Of a DNA stretch of 57,915 nucleotides, positions 12,204 to 21,440 are shown in pieces. Location: assembly GCA_017305835.1 (NCBI GenBank), contig JAFKJY010000064.1, positions 1-57,915 of the forward strand. Reading direction: 5' to 3'. A program made the position numbers and the translations under genes. The DNA comes from Hyphomicrobiales bacterium (lineage in GTDB: Bacteria; Pseudomonadota; Alphaproteobacteria; Rhizobiales; Rhizobiaceae). Positions within the stretch are counted from its first letter, which is position 1. Each line of letters opens with the position of its first letter. Below the pieces are notes generated by a model, which saw nothing but the letters and a program-made list of their open reading frames with translations, was not told where the DNA came from and ran no database searches.

Positions 12204-12235
12204 GGTAATGACGGCGTATATACGTCGTCATTACC
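12204..12235. promoter_or_regulatory. 32-bp near-perfect palindrome, putative TA operator
   Basis: The arms are GGTAATGACG and CGTCATTACC, with an internal CGTATATACG core. Only one symmetric base pair is mismatched over 32 bases. It lies 16 bases upstream of the antitoxin start, the usual place for ribbon-helix-helix antitoxin autoregulation. It could also act on the downstream livHMGF genes, because they are coupled to the toxin gene. Confidence 0.65.
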
Positions 12236-12251
12236 AATCGAGGTCTGAGCC

Positions 12252-12545
12252 ATGCCTAAGGAAGCCGTCTTCACCATGAAGCTCGAGCCGGAGCTGCGCG
12301 ACGCCTTCATGGCCGCCGCCGCCGCCGCCGACCGTCCCGCCTCGCAGATCGTGCGCGAGATGATGCGGGGCTATGTGGCTAAACGGAAGGAGGAGCGGGA
12401 CTATGACGACTTCGTGCGCCGCAAGGTGGAGAAGTCAATGCAGTCCGTCGAGGCTGGGCGCCTTCTCTCATCCGAACAGGTTGAAGCGGAGTTTGCGAAA
12501 AAGCGGGCTGAGTTACTTCGTCGGGCTGCCGAGAAGCGCGATTGA
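12252..12545 (+). CDS. Ribbon-helix-helix antitoxin
   Basis: A 97-residue small protein. Residues 5-45 (AVFTMKLEPELRDAF, then ASQIVREMMRGYV) have the strand-helix-helix pattern of ribbon-helix-helix repressors. The C-terminal half is highly charged and helical (EQVEAEFAKKRAELLRRAAEKRD), as expected for the toxin-neutralising tail. Its stop overlaps the TTG start of the toxin. The 32-bp palindrome just upstream is its likely operator. The gene sits inside a liv-type transporter operon. Confidence 0.8.
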   Translation: MPKEAVFTMKLEPELRDAFMAAAAAADRPASQIVREMMRGYVAKRKEERDYDDFVRRKVEKSMQSVEAGRLLSSEQVEAEFAKKRAELLRRAAEKRD

Positions 12546-12829
12546 AAGTTCAATGGACCCCGGAGGCGCGTCAAGATCGCCAAGAAGTCGTCGACAACTT
12601 GGCTCATCGCGATCCCGCTGCCGCCGAGCGAATGGATAACCGGTTTCTGCAAGCGGTGCAGCGACTGGAGCGATTTCCACATATGGGCCGTCCGGGGACA
12701 TTTCCGCATACACGCGAACTGATACCTCACCCGAACTACCGCATCGTCTACATGGTTGGGGACGACACGATCTATATCCTTGGCTTGTTCCATACACGTC
12801 GCCAGTGGCCGCCGATGAGCGAGGACTGA
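12542..12829 (+). CDS. RelE/ParE-family toxin
   Basis: A 95-residue protein with the ParE/RelE fold pattern: VQWTPEARQDRQEVVDNLA at the start, ERMDNRFLQAVQRLERFPHMGRPG in the middle, and a C-terminal strand pair YRIVYMVGDDTIYILGLFHTRRQW. The start is a TTG at 12542 overlapping the antitoxin stop codon. Its own stop overlaps the ATG of livH by one base, so livH translation is probably coupled to it. Base composition around 12440-12790 is visibly less GC-rich than in neighbouring genes, which suggests acquisition. RelE-type (mRNA cleavage) or ParE-type (gyrase) activity cannot be told apart here. Confidence 0.82.
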   Translation: MKVQWTPEARQDRQEVVDNLAHRDPAAAERMDNRFLQAVQRLERFPHMGRPGTFPHTRELIPHPNYRIVYMVGDDTIYILGLFHTRRQWPPMSED

Positions 12830-13710
12830 TGGCCTTCGGACCGCATCTCCTGCTGGCGGCGCTGGAGGGCCTCGTGCAGGCCGCCGTGCTGGCGCTCACC
12901 GCGCTCGGCCTGTCGCTCGTCTTCGGCGTCATGCGCGTGGTCAACGTCGCCCATGGCGAGTTCTTCATGCTGGGGGCCGTCCTCGCCTGGGGCGTGACGA
13001 CGGCGGTGTCGGGCCATCCCGCGCTGGGCTTCGCCGCAGCCCTCGTGGTCGCTCCGCTCGCCGTCGGCGCCGTCGCGCTGCTGTCGGAACGGCTGGTGCT
13101 GCGCCGGCTCGACTACAACCCGGAAGCGACCATCGTCGCCACGATCGGCCTGCTCTACATCCTCCAGCAGGCCGCGCTCACCTTCTACGGCCCGGAGGCG
13201 CGGCCGGTCGTGCCGCCCTTCAACATCCGCCTCCAGCTCCCCTGGTTCGGCTATTCCGCCTACAAGCTGTCGGTGATCGGCGCCTCCGCCGTGGTGCTCG
13301 CGGCCACCTGGTTCGTGCTCGCCCGCACCCGCATCGGGCTGGTCATGCGGGCCACGCAATACGACCGCGAGATCGCCACCGCCTTCGGCATCCCCGTCGA
13401 GCGCGTCTATGCCGGCGTCTTCGCGCTCGGTGCGATGCTGGCGGCCGTCGCCGCCGTGCTGATCGTGCCGATCAGCCAGGCGCACTATCTGATGGGTGCC
13501 GACCCGCTGCTCCTCTCCTTCATCGTCGTCATCATCGGCGGCCTCGGCTCGCTGCGCGGCACGGTCGTCGCGGCGCTGCTGATCGGCCTGTCGGACGGCA
13601 TCGTCTCGGTCTTCTTCTCGCCGACGCTGGCCAAGATCATCGCCACGCTTGCCGTCGCGCTCGTGCTCGTCTTCCGCCCGCAGGGCCTGTTCGGGCAGGC
13701 CGCGCGATGA
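12829..13710 (+). CDS. livH: Branched-chain-type ABC transporter permease LivH
   Basis: A 293-residue inner-membrane permease. The motif LGLSLVFGVMRVVNVAHGEFFMLGA near the N-terminus is diagnostic of LivH. About eight hydrophobic helices follow, with the cytoplasmic loop TRIGLVMRATQYDREIATAFGI. The ATG at 12829 overlaps the toxin stop by one base; a GTG at 12805 is an alternative. It overlaps livM by four bases. It belongs functionally with the binding protein at 10872. Confidence 0.9.
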   Translation: MAFGPHLLLAALEGLVQAAVLALTALGLSLVFGVMRVVNVAHGEFFMLGAVLAWGVTTAVSGHPALGFAAALVVAPLAVGAVALLSERLVLRRLDYNPEATIVATIGLLYILQQAALTFYGPEARPVVPPFNIRLQLPWFGYSAYKLSVIGASAVVLAATWFVLARTRIGLVMRATQYDREIATAFGIPVERVYAGVFALGAMLAAVAAVLIVPISQAHYLMGADPLLLSFIVVIIGGLGSLRGTVVAALLIGLSDGIVSVFFSPTLAKIIATLAVALVLVFRPQGLFGQAAR

Positions 13711-14671
13711 GCCCTGCCGCGCCGCATGGGCGGGTGATTGCGCTCCACCTCGCGGTGGTGGCGCTGCTGTTCGCCGGAGAGTTCGTGCTGCCGGCCTACC
13801 ACCACGGCGTCATGGCCCGCATCATGGTGCTGGCCGTCTTCGCCATGGGCTACAACCTGCTGTTCGGCTACACCGGCCTGCTCAGCCTCGGCCACGCCAT
13901 GTTCTTCGCCGCCGGCATGTATGGCGCGGGGCTGACCGCCTACCATCTCGGCTGGAGCGTGGCAGCGGCCTTCCCGGCCGGCATAGTGGCCGGCGCCGCC
14001 GTCTCGGCGGGAATCGCGCTGCTGGCGCTGCGCACGACCGGCGTCGCCTTCATGATCGTCACCATGATGTTCGCGCAGGTCGGCTATCTGCTGACGCTCT
14101 ATTTCGGCAACTGGACGCGCGGCGAGGAGGGGCTGACGCTGGCGCCCGCCGCACGGCTGCTCGGGCCGTTCGACTTCACCGATCCCGCGACGCGCTATTT
14201 CGCGGCGCTCGCGCTGTTTGCCGTCGTGCTGTTCCTCACCCTCGCCGTCGTCCGCGCCCCGTTCGGCCGCGTGCTCGTCGCCATCCGCGAGAACGAGGAG
14301 CGCACGCGCATGCTGGGCTACGACACCTTCGCCAACAAGCTCGCCGCGACGGTGCTCTCCGGCACGATCTGCGCCTCCGCGGGTGCCGCTTACGCGCTGC
14401 TGTTCGGCTATTTCGGCTCGACCTTCGCCACCGTCGCCTATTCGATCCTGCCGCTGCTGTGGGTGCTGGTCGGCGGCGCGGCGACCACGCTCGGGCCCTT
14501 CCTCGGCACGCTGGCGATGTACTACCTCATCGACATCTCCAACGACGTGCTCAACCGCCACTTCCCCGACTGGGACATGAGCTATCTCGGCACGGTCGGC
14601 GTCGCGCTGGTGCTGCTCGTCCTGTTCTTCCCGAAGGGGCTGCTCGGCACGCTGCGGCAGAGGTGGGTGGT

Positions 14672-14684
<13 letters not shown>
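13707..14684 (+). CDS. livM: Branched-chain-type ABC transporter permease LivM
   Basis: A 325-residue permease with the LivM-typical stretch FAMGYNLLFGYTGLLSLGHAMFFA at about residues 45-70 and the loop VRAPFGRVLVAIRENEERTRMLGYDTF. The C-terminal VALVLLVLFFPKGLLGTLRQRW is also usual. It starts with an ATGA overlap with livH and overlaps livG at its end. It forms the heteromeric membrane channel with LivH. Confidence 0.92.
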
Positions 14685-15431
<747 letters not shown>

Positions 15432-15439
<8 letters not shown>

Positions 15440-16139
15440 CGCGCTGCGGCTCACAGATGTCGACGCCTTCTACGGTCAGATCCAGGTGCTGCGCGGCCTC
15501 GCCTTCGAGCTGCGCGCCGGCGAGGTGCTGTGCCTGCTCGGCCGCAACGGCGCCGGCAAGACCACCGCGCTGAAGGCGATCATGGGGCTGGTGCCGGCCG
15601 CAGCCGGCTCGATCCGCCTCGGCGATCTGGAGCTTACGGATCTGCCCGCCCATGAGGTGCCGAAGGCGGGCGTCGCCTACGTGCCGCAGGGCCGCCGGCT
15701 GTTCGCCGAGTTGACTGTCGCCGAGAACATCGAGATCGGGCTGAACGCCCGGAAGAAGGGGCCGGCCGTCGCCGAATCGGTGCTCACCCTGTTCCCGATC
15801 CTGCGCGAGCGCTGGCGCCAGCGCTCCGGTACGCTGTCGGGCGGCGAGCAGCAGATGCTGGCCATGGCGCGCGCGCTCTGCCTGGAGCCGGCCGTGCTGC
15901 TGCTCGACGAGCCGACCGAGGGGTTGATGCCGTCGATGATCGCGCGTATCCGCGACACGGTCGCGGAGCTGCGCGGCCGCGGCGTCTCGACCGTGCTGGT
16001 CGAGCAGCGGGTCGATGCGGTGCTGCCGGTGGCCGACCGCGTCGCCTTCATCGAGAACGGCCGCAACCGCGAGACGGTCGACGTCGCGCGGCTGCGGGCG
16101 GAGCCGGAGCTGGTCCGCCGCTATGTCGGCGTGGGCTGA
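15432..16139 (+). CDS. livF: Branched-chain-type ABC transporter ATPase LivF
   Basis: A 235-residue ATPase. It has Walker A GRNGAGKTT, the LivF-typical VAYVPQGRRLFAELTVAENIEIGL, signature LSGGEQQMLAMARAL and Walker B LLLDEPTEGLMPSM. It overlaps livG by eight bases and is the last gene of the transporter operon. The uptake substrate is undetermined. Confidence 0.93.
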
Positions 16140-16202
16140 GCCGGGCCGCCTCGCCCGGCCGGAAACTTTGCAACGGAAGGGCGGGTGGACCATAGTGCGG
16201 GC

Positions 16203-16634
16203 ATGAACGGGCACGCGGACGACAAACCGGACTACGAGCGGGAATTGCGCCGCGCCGGCGTGCGCATCACCCGTCCGCGCCGCGTCATCCTCGACATATT
16301 GGTCAGCGAGAGCGGCCACCCCGACGCGATGGAGATCTTCCGCAAGGCGAGCGCGGTGGACAAGACCATCTCGCTGTCGACCGTCTACCGCACGATGAAG
16401 CTGCTGGAGGCGATGGGCGCGATCCACCGCCACGCCTTCGAGGGCGGCCCGGCCCGCTTCGAGCAGGCCTCCGGCGACCACCACGACCACCTGATCGACC
16501 TCGACACCGGCGACGTCATCGAGTTCCACTCGAAGCGCATCGAGGAGCTGCAGGACGAGATCGCCCGCTCCCTCGGCTACGAGATCGTGCACCACCGGCT
16601 GGAGCTGTACGGCAGGAAACGGCGGAAGCGCTGA
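16203..16634 (+). CDS. Fur/Mur-family metal-responsive repressor
   Basis: A 143-residue Fur-family regulator. The DNA-binding winged helix covers residues 10-85, with recognition helix [16 protein letters not shown]. The metal-binding core [16 protein letters not shown] follows, and the dimerisation part ends HRLELYG. The chain has no cysteines, so it lacks the structural zinc CxxC pairs of gammaproteobacterial Fur, as is usual for rhizobial Fur/Mur (manganese or iron sensing). A GTG at 16185 with GGAAGG four bases upstream is an alternative start. It is 63 bases after livF. Zur is less likely without cysteines. Confidence 0.85.
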   Translation: MNGHADDKPDYERELRRAGVRITRPRRVILDILVSESGHPDAMEIFRKASAVDKTISLSTVYRTMKLLEAMGAIHRHAFEGGPARFEQASGDHHDHLIDLDTGDVIEFHSKRIEELQDEIARSLGYEIVHHRLELYGRKRRKR

Positions 16635-16637
16635 TTT

Positions 16638-16800
16638 CCCTCCCCCTCGAGGGGAGGGTGGCCGGACGCAGTCCGGCCGGGTGGGGTCCGTGCGGCAGCG
16701 CGCGACGCTACCTTAGTGAGCGCCGTGCAGGTGGAGATTACCCCACCCGCCCAATCGCCGTTCGGCGATTGTCCACCATCCCCTCGAGGGGAGGGAAGGC
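16638..16800. repeat. Mosaic intergenic repeat with mirrored halves
   Basis: The region holds a hairpin CCCTCCCC / GGGGAGGG at about 16640-16660, a hairpin GGCCGGAC / GTCCGGCC at about 16662-16680, GGGTGGGGT, a central spacer, then ACCCCACCC, a hairpin AATCGCC / GGCGATT, and CCCCTCGAGGGGAGGG near 16780-16796. The two ends are in inverted orientation, so the block can fold on itself. It lies between the convergent fur-like and aminotransferase genes and probably works as a terminator-like dispersed repeat. Confidence 0.6.
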
Positions 16801-16805
16801 TTCGC

Positions 16806-18176
16806 CTACCCCAGCACTTCCTTCACCGCTTCCGCCGTCTTGCCCGCGACCTCGTCGGCCTCGGCGCGGGTGAGGCAGAGCGGCGGGGCGAAGCCGAGTA
16901 TGTCGCCCTGCGGCATGGCGCGGCCGATGACGCCGCGCTTGAGCAGCGCCGCCGTCACCGCCGGCCCGACTTTCTTCGCAGGGTCGTAGAAGGCGCGCTT
17001 CTCGCGATCCTCGACGAACTCGACCGCGCACAGCATGCCCTCGCCGCGCACGTCGCCGACATGCGGATGCGTGCCGACCGCCTCCTTCATCGCCTTGTTG
17101 AAGTAGGTGCCCGTCTCGCGCGCGTTCTTCACAAGCCCGAGGCTGTCGACCAGCTTCAAATTTGCGACGCCGGCCGCCGCGCCGATCGGATGCGCCGAAT
17201 AGGTCCAGCCATGGCCGATCGGCCCGTTCTCGTCGGTGCCGCGCATCAGCACGTCCCACACCTTGTTCGACACGATCGAGCCCGACAGCGGCGCATAGGC
17301 CGAGGTCAGCCCCTTGGCGATGGTGATGATGTCGGCCTCGATGCCGTAGTGGTCGGAGCCGAACATGGTGCCCAGCCTGCCGAAGCCGGTCACCACCTCG
17401 TCGGCTATGAGCAGGATGTCGTGCTTCTTCAGCACCTTCTGGATCGCCGCCCAGTAACCGGCCGGCGGCGGCACGATGCCGCCCGTGCCGAGCACCGGCT
17501 CGCCGATGAAGGCGGCGATAGTGTCGGCGCCCTCGTGCGCGATCAGCTTCTCCAACTCGTCCGCGCAGAAGGCGGTGAAGTCGGCCTCGCTCATCGCAAG
17601 GTCGGGGCGGCGATAGTAGTAGGGCGCCTCGGTGTGGACGACCTGCGGCAGCGGCAGGTCGAACTTGTTGTGGAAGGCCGCCAGTCCCGTCAGCGAGCCG
17701 GTCATCAGGCCCGAGCCGTGATAGCCGCGCCAGCGCGAGACGATCTTCTTCTTGACCGGCCGGCCGAGGATGTTGTTGTAGTACCAGACGAGCTTGACGT
17801 TGGTCTCGTTGGCGTCGGACCCGCCGAGGCCGAAATAGACCTTCGACATGTTCTTAGGCGCCCGCTCCAGCACCATCCTGGCCAGCGTGATCGAGGCCTC
17901 GGTGCCGTGGCCGACATAGGAGTGGTAGTAGGCGAGCTCCTTGGCCTGCTTCGCGATCGCCTCGGCGATCTCCTGCCGGCCGTAGCCGACATTGACGCAG
18001 TAGAGCCCGGCGAAGGCGTCGAGCAGCCGGTTGCCGTCGCGGTCCTCGATGTGCACGCCGCTGGCGCCGGTGACGATGCGGTTGGGGCTTTCGCCGCGCG
18101 CGTGCTGGGCCAGATGCGTCGACGGATGGAAGAAGTTCTCCCGGTCCCACTGGTCGAGCGTGTCGTTCTTCAGCAT
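16806..18176 (-). CDS. Class III aminotransferase, ectoine catabolism (DoeD-like)
   Basis: A 456-residue PLP enzyme of the class III (omega/GABA) aminotransferase family. The cofactor lysine is K288 in TIAKGLTSAYAPL, with D259 in LLIADEVVTGFGR and the phosphate-binding GGSDANET at about 118-125. The ATG at 18176 follows AAGGAGAACAAG. It is the last gene of a ten-gene minus-strand run with ectoine importer and utilisation genes. The inferred role is therefore transamination of L-2,4-diaminobutyrate to aspartate semialdehyde (DoeD/Atf). By family alone it could use GABA, putrescine or taurine. Confidence 0.85.
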   Translation of the reverse strand: MLKNDTLDQWDRENFFHPSTHLAQHARGESPNRIVTGASGVHIEDRDGNRLLDAFAGLYCVNVGYGRQEIAEAIAKQAKELAYYHSYVGHGTEASITLARMVLERAPKNMSKVYFGLGGSDANETNVKLVWYYNNILGRPVKKKIVSRWRGYHGSGLMTGSLTGLAAFHNKFDLPLPQVVHTEAPYYYRRPDLAMSEADFTAFCADELEKLIAHEGADTIAAFIGEPVLGTGGIVPPPAGYWAAIQKVLKKHDILLIADEVVTGFGRLGTMFGSDHYGIEADIITIAKGLTSAYAPLSGSIVSNKVWDVLMRGTDENGPIGHGWTYSAHPIGAAAGVANLKLVDSLGLVKNARETGTYFNKAMKEAVGTHPHVGDVRGEGMLCAVEFVEDREKRAFYDPAKKVGPAVTAALLKRGVIGRAMPQGDILGFAPPLCLTRAEADEVAGKTAEAVKEVLG

Positions 18177-18187
18177 CTTGTTCTCCT

Positions 18188-19330
18188 TCACTTCACGAGG
18201 GGGCCGGGCGGCGTGCGGGTCAGCACCTCGGCGCCGTCGTCCGTCAGCAGCACGGCGTTCGAGACGAAATAGTCGCCGCGGCCGGTGCCCATGAGCCACG
18301 ACAGGATGTGGAAGCTCATGCCGGCTTCTATCGAAAGATCGCTGCCGGCGCGCAGGCCAGTGACCTTGTTGCCGCCGGTCCACGACGGCGGAAAGCCGAT
18401 GCCGACGAGATAGCCGCAATGGTGGCGGCGGTAATGCGACAGGCCGGCCGCGTCGGCCACGTCCTGCCAGGCCTGGTAGACCGCGCCGGCCGTCGTGCCG
18501 GGCTTCAGCGCCGCGAGCACCGCGTCGAAGGCCTTTTTCGCCGTCTCGGCCATCGCGGCGTCGGCGTCGGAGATACCGCCGACATGGACGAGACGGCCGA
18601 GCGGCGCATGGTAGCGCGATACGCAGCCGGAAAGCTCGAGGAAGACCGGCTCGCCGGCGCGGTAGCGGCCGTCGCCCCAGGTCGCATGCTCCTCGCCGAG
18701 CCGCGAGCCGGGGCGGATGAAGGGGCCGAAGCCGGCGGGATCGCCGCCGGCCCGCACCATGGCCGCCTGGCACTCGGCGGTGACGTCGCGCTCGGAGGCG
18801 CCGTCATGGATGGCGGCGATGGCCGCGGCGGCCGCGGCGTCGGTGACGGCCGCCGCCCGGCGCATCAGCGCCTGCTCGGCCGGCGACTTGACCAGCCGCA
18901 TGCCGTCGATCAGGCCGGTGATGTCGACCCATTCGGCCTCGACGCTGGCTTGCAGCCGCTCCGCGAAGCCATGGCTCAGGCCCGCCGACCAGCTCTCGAT
19001 GCCGATGCGGCGCGGCCTCGTCTCCTTGAGGATGCGGCCGGCGAGGTTGGCCGCCGTCTCGGTGTCGGGATGGCCGCGGAACAGCGCGTTGCGCACCTGC
19101 TTCTCGACCGAGACCTTCTCCATCGCGCGGGTGACCAGCACCATCTCGCCGTCCGCCGGCACGATCAGCAAATGCGGCGCGAAATAGCCCCAGTGGTCGA
19201 GGCCGGTGAGGTAGAAGATGTTTTCCGGCGTCGAGATCAGCGCGACATCAAGGTTCTGCGCCGCGGCCAGCCTGCGAAAGGCGGCGACGCGGGTCGCGAG
19301 CTCGGCGGGGGCGAAGGGATTATCGTGCAT
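18188..19330 (-). CDS. M24-fold hydrolase, second DoeA/EutD-like paralogue
   Basis: A 380-residue pita-bread-fold protein. The N-terminal creatinase domain covers about residues 10-140 and the catalytic domain 150-380. In place of the usual metal-ligand aspartates it has FLELSGCVSRYHAPLGR (E232), the same pattern as the ectoine hydrolase at 26791 (E249), so it is probably a metal-independent amidine or amide hydrolase rather than an aminopeptidase. Other shared blocks are HHCGYLVGIGFPPSW and the C-terminal GMSFHILSWLMG. It lies 11 bases before the aminotransferase start and 18 after the dehydrogenase stop. It may act on hydroxyectoine or a pathway intermediate; this is inference. Confidence 0.75.
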   Translation of the reverse strand: MHDNPFAPAELATRVAAFRRLAAAQNLDVALISTPENIFYLTGLDHWGYFAPHLLIVPADGEMVLVTRAMEKVSVEKQVRNALFRGHPDTETAANLAGRILKETRPRRIGIESWSAGLSHGFAERLQASVEAEWVDITGLIDGMRLVKSPAEQALMRRAAAVTDAAAAAAIAAIHDGASERDVTAECQAAMVRAGGDPAGFGPFIRPGSRLGEEHATWGDGRYRAGEPVFLELSGCVSRYHAPLGRLVHVGGISDADAAMAETAKKAFDAVLAALKPGTTAGAVYQAWQDVADAAGLSHYRRHHCGYLVGIGFPPSWTGGNKVTGLRAGSDLSIEAGMSFHILSWLMGTGRGDYFVSNAVLLTDDGAEVLTRTPPGPLVK

Positions 19331-19348
19331 GGCGGTGCTTCCGCTTTC

Positions 19349-20833
19349 TCACCCGACGTCCCGGCAGACATATTTGAGGTCGGTATAGGCCTCCATCCCG
19401 TGGCGGGAGCCTTCGCGGCCGAGGCCTGCCTGCTTCACCCCGCCGAAGGGGATCGGCGCGCCGGTGATCTTCGTCCGGTTGACCGCGACCATGCCGAACT
19501 CCAGCGCCCGCGTCATGCGTGCGGTGCGGGCGGCATCCGACGTGTGCAGGTAGGCGACCAGGCCCGTCTCGGTGGCATTGGCGCGGGCAAGCACCTCTTC
19601 CTCGCGGTCGAAGGGCGCGAAGGCGGCGACCGGCCCGAACGTCTCCTCGCGAAAGATCGCGGCATCCTCCGGCACGTCGGCGAGCACGGTCGGCTCGAAG
19701 AAGTTCCCGCCCGCCGCATGCACTTTTCCGCCGCAGGCGAGCCGCGCCCCCCTGGCCAGTGCGTCGGCCACCTGCGCCTGCTGCTTTGCCACCGCGCGCG
19801 CATTGATCAGCGGCCCGATGTCGGGATCGGCCATGCCGGGGCCGACCGTGAGCCGGCTTGCCTTCTCCGCGAAAGCCTCCACGAAGCGTTCGTAGATCGG
19901 GCGCTCGATGTAGAAGCGGTTGGCGGCGAGGCAGTCCTGCCCGGAGGTCGCGAACTTGGCGGAAACGGCGCGCTCGACGGCGCGGTCGAACGCGCAGTCG
20001 GCGAAGGCGATGAAGGGCGCGTGGCCGCCGAGCTCCATGACCAGCCGCTTCACGGTCTGCGCCGACTGTGCGTAGAGCAGCCGGCCGATCCCGGTCGAGC
20101 CGGTGAAGGAGAGCACCCGCACCAGCGGCGAGGCGGTCATCGCGCCGACCACCTCGGCCGCGTGGCCGGTGACGACGTTGAAGACGCCGGCAGGCAGGCC
20201 CGCGCGCTCGGCGAGCTCGGCCAGCGCGAGAGCCGAGAACGGCGTCTCGGAGGAAGGATGCGCGACCACCGTGCAGCCGGCGGCGAGTGCGGCCGCGGCC
20301 TTGCGCGTCAGCATGGCGGTGGGAAAGTTCCACGGCGTGACGAGGCCGGCCACCCCGCAGGGCTGGCGCAGCACGGCCATCTCGGCGCCGGGCAGGTGCG
20401 GGGTGACGCTCTCGACGTTCAGCCGCTTCGCCTCCTCGGCGTAGAACTCGACGAAGGAGGCGGCATAGTCGATCTCGCCCAGTGCCTCCGACAGCGGCTT
20501 GCCCTGCTCCTCGACCATCAGCCGGGCGAGGTCGTCGCGCGCGGCGGCGATCAGCACGAACCAGCGGCGCAGGAGAGCCGCGCGGGCCTGCGGCAGAGCG
20601 GCCGACCACGGTGCGAAGGCACTATGCGCGGCCTCGATCGCGGCCTGCGTGTCGGCTGCCGAGAGCGCCGGCACCGCGCCGACGCGGCTTCCGTCTGCGG
20701 GGTTTGTCACGTCGACGAAGCCGTGCGCGCCGCCGGCCGTCCAGGCGCCGCCGACATAGGCGAACTCGCGGAACAGGCGCGGGTCGGCAAGCGACGAGAG
20801 CGAAGTCTTCTGCAGCAGGGCAAGCGCGGTCAT
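19349..20833 (-). CDS. NAD(P)-dependent semialdehyde dehydrogenase (DoeC/Ssd-like)
   Basis: A 494-residue aldehyde dehydrogenase close to succinate-semialdehyde dehydrogenases. The general base is E267 in MELGGHAPF, the nucleophile C301 in SGQDCLAANRF, and the Rossmann loop FTGSTGIGR is at 243-251. The cofactor-binding lysine of the usual VxKP motif is replaced by histidine (VVAHPSSETP, H192). The start at 20833 was chosen because homology begins shortly after it. In this operon the expected job is oxidation of aspartate semialdehyde to aspartate (DoeC). Succinate semialdehyde is the alternative substrate. Confidence 0.85.
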   Translation of the reverse strand: MTALALLQKTSLSSLADPRLFREFAYVGGAWTAGGAHGFVDVTNPADGSRVGAVPALSAADTQAAIEAAHSAFAPWSAALPQARAALLRRWFVLIAAARDDLARLMVEEQGKPLSEALGEIDYAASFVEFYAEEAKRLNVESVTPHLPGAEMAVLRQPCGVAGLVTPWNFPTAMLTRKAAAALAAGCTVVAHPSSETPFSALALAELAERAGLPAGVFNVVTGHAAEVVGAMTASPLVRVLSFTGSTGIGRLLYAQSAQTVKRLVMELGGHAPFIAFADCAFDRAVERAVSAKFATSGQDCLAANRFYIERPIYERFVEAFAEKASRLTVGPGMADPDIGPLINARAVAKQQAQVADALARGARLACGGKVHAAGGNFFEPTVLADVPEDAAIFREETFGPVAAFAPFDREEEVLARANATETGLVAYLHTSDAARTARMTRALEFGMVAVNRTKITGAPIPFGGVKQAGLGREGSRHGMEAYTDLKYVCRDVG

Positions 20834-20946
20834 CGGCGGCTCCACGGTCGTTCGATGCCGCCTGAATGCCCCGGATCGCGCCCGTCTTTCGTCGGTTCCG
20901 GCCGGTCCGCGCGGAAGCTTCTTCCGAATTTGTCCCGCCGCGGCGA

Positions 20947-21435
20947 TCATTCCTTCGCCCCGCCGAGAAGCAGGTCGAAGGGCAGCCTCGCCGACGCCTT
21001 CACCGGCTTCGTCACCACATAGGTGAAATAGCGGGCGAGCCCGACATGCGCCTCGAGGAGCTGGTCGACGAGGCGCTGATAGCTGTCGATGTCGCGGGTG
21101 ATGACCTGCAATATGTAGTCGAAGCCGCCGCCGACGGCCCAGCAGGCGACGATCTCGTCATGGCGGGCGACGGCGCGCTCGAAGGTCTGGAAGTCCTCGG
21201 CGCGGTGCTGCGAAAGCTCGGCTGCCATGAACACGACGATGTGCGGCGCGATCTTCTTCAGCGCCACCTCGGCGCGGTAGCCGGTGACGATGCCGGCCTG
21301 CTCCAGCCGTTTCAGCCGCTCCCAGCAGGGCGCGGCCGACAGGTTGACGCGCCGCGCCAGCTCCGCCTTCGAGATGCGCCCCTCCTCGCGCAGGATGGCG
21401 AGCATCTTCAGGTCGCGGCCGTCAAGCTTGAGCAT
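20947..21435 (-). CDS. Lrp/AsnC-family regulator (DoeX/AsnC of ectoine clusters)
   Basis: A 162-residue regulator. Residues 1-60 hold the helix-turn-helix (LDGRDLKMLAILREEGRISKAELARRVNLSAAPCWERLKRLEQAGIV in outline) and residues 70-150 the RAM effector domain. It lies inside the ehu/eut operon, six bases downstream of eutC, and AsnC-type regulators accompany ectoine-degradation genes in Halomonas (doeX) and marine alphaproteobacteria. The ligand is probably a pathway intermediate such as diaminobutyrate or its N-acetyl form; this is inferred from those systems. Confidence 0.88.
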   Translation of the reverse strand: MLKLDGRDLKMLAILREEGRISKAELARRVNLSAAPCWERLKRLEQAGIVTGYRAEVALKKIAPHIVVFMAAELSQHRAEDFQTFERAVARHDEIVACWAVGGGFDYILQVITRDIDSYQRLVDQLLEAHVGLARYFTYVVTKPVKASARLPFDLLLGGAKE

Positions 21436-21440
21436 GGGCG

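Noticed and set aside
16203..16634. Zur or classical Fur with structural zinc
   Set aside because: There are no cysteines in the chain, so CxxC zinc sites are absent; Mur/Fur of the rhizobial type fits better.
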